DNA of 20,477 bases from Thermomucor indicae-seudaticae. Taxonomy: Eukaryota; Mucoromycota; Mucoromycetes; Mucorales; Lichtheimiaceae. The notes beneath the pieces were generated by a model, which was given only the letters and a program-made list of their open reading frames with translations, had not been told where the DNA came from and made no database searches. This document shows, in pieces, positions 20,235 to 20,477 of this stretch. Where the stretch lies: NCBI GenBank assembly GCA_000787465.1, contig JSYX01000619.1, positions 1 to 20,477 of the forward strand, given 5' to 3'. Both the position numbers and the translations under genes were made by a program. Each line of letters starts with the position of its first letter. Positions within the stretch are counted from its first letter, which is position 1.

Positions 20235-20477
20235 ATGGCTGACCCCGTAGGAGACTTCTTCGTTACAGATCATACGGTAATCTTCCACAATTACGCGGCT
20301 AAATTATGTCGTCGAATGGATTACGGAGTTCCCGACCGCAGTGGCTTCCAGCAATCGTCAAAAGACTGGACGGAGTATACAGCGCCCTCGCAGTTTGATT
20401 TTTTTTCGTCCTTCCCAATTACCATTTTGGGCTTTGTGGCAGGTTGCCCGAGCAGTGCATACACTCTTTCCGGAAAG
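20235..20477 (+). CDS. Unrecognised reading frame, truncated by the window end
   Basis: From the ATG at 20235 the frame stays open for 81 codons to the last base; including upstream codons it is stop-free for 105 codons from 20163. The peptide begins MADPVGDFFVTDHTVIFHN and is mixed in composition, with a Phe-rich hydrophobic stretch (FDFFSSFPITILGFVAGC, about residues 56-73). No family is recognised and no splice sites were assigned. It could be the first exon of a gene, an internal exon, or a chance opening; an internal in-frame intron cannot be excluded. It lies on the same strand as the kinesin and begins about 155 bases after its stop. Confidence 0.35.
   Translation, partial: MADPVGDFFVTDHTVIFHNYAAKLCRRMDYGVPDRSGFQQSSKDWTEYTAPSQFDFFSSFPITILGFVAGCPSSAYTLSGK

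Overview
The window looks like nuclear DNA from an early-diverging filamentous fungus, most likely Mucoromycota. The reasons are: many short GT-AG introns (53-87 nt in the models below), a eukaryotic tRNA-Leu with internal A and B boxes, a secreted GH81 endo-1,3-beta-glucanase, a kinesin-13 motor with an N-terminal SAM-like segment, and degenerate LTR- and MITE-like repeats. The taxonomic placement is inference; no species marker is present.

Layout. 1-421: LTR-like sequence. 497-579: intronless tRNA-Leu(CAA). About 600-3600: a mosaic of degenerate repeats with LTR-like promoter/poly(A) arrangements, a 147-bp MITE-like inverted-repeat element, a 303-bp second element with imperfect terminal inverted repeats, and several strong hairpins. 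About 3600-6711: no recognisable gene. 6712-9526 (+): six-exon GH81 glucanase with signal peptide. 9527-10276: microsatellite-rich spacer. 10277-10900 (-): intronless protein with two Myb/SANT repeats. 10973-13208: long spacer without a recognisable gene. 13209-16700 (+): 14-exon M1-family metallo-aminopeptidase of 885 residues with HEAT-like C-terminal part and terminal coiled coil. 17019-20080 (+): 11-exon kinesin-13 of 814 residues. 20235-20477 (+): start of an unrecognised reading frame that runs off the window.

The three large gene models were assembled by eye. In each, every exon junction keeps the reading frame, every intron is GT-AG, and the joined protein restores the family motifs: the GH81 acid pair, the M1 zinc motif HExxH-x18-E, and the kinesin P-loop and switch motifs. 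For the kinesin, the first ATG of the long reading frame (17307) most likely lies inside an intron. A better start is at 17019, through an 11-nt micro-exon that completes a SAM-like domain.

The genes are not an operon and share no obvious pathway: cell-wall beta-glucan degradation, DNA binding, peptide trimming, and microtubule depolymerisation or transport. I found no convincing undescribed multi-gene system. The most unusual part is the repeat-rich first 3.6 kb beside the tRNA gene.
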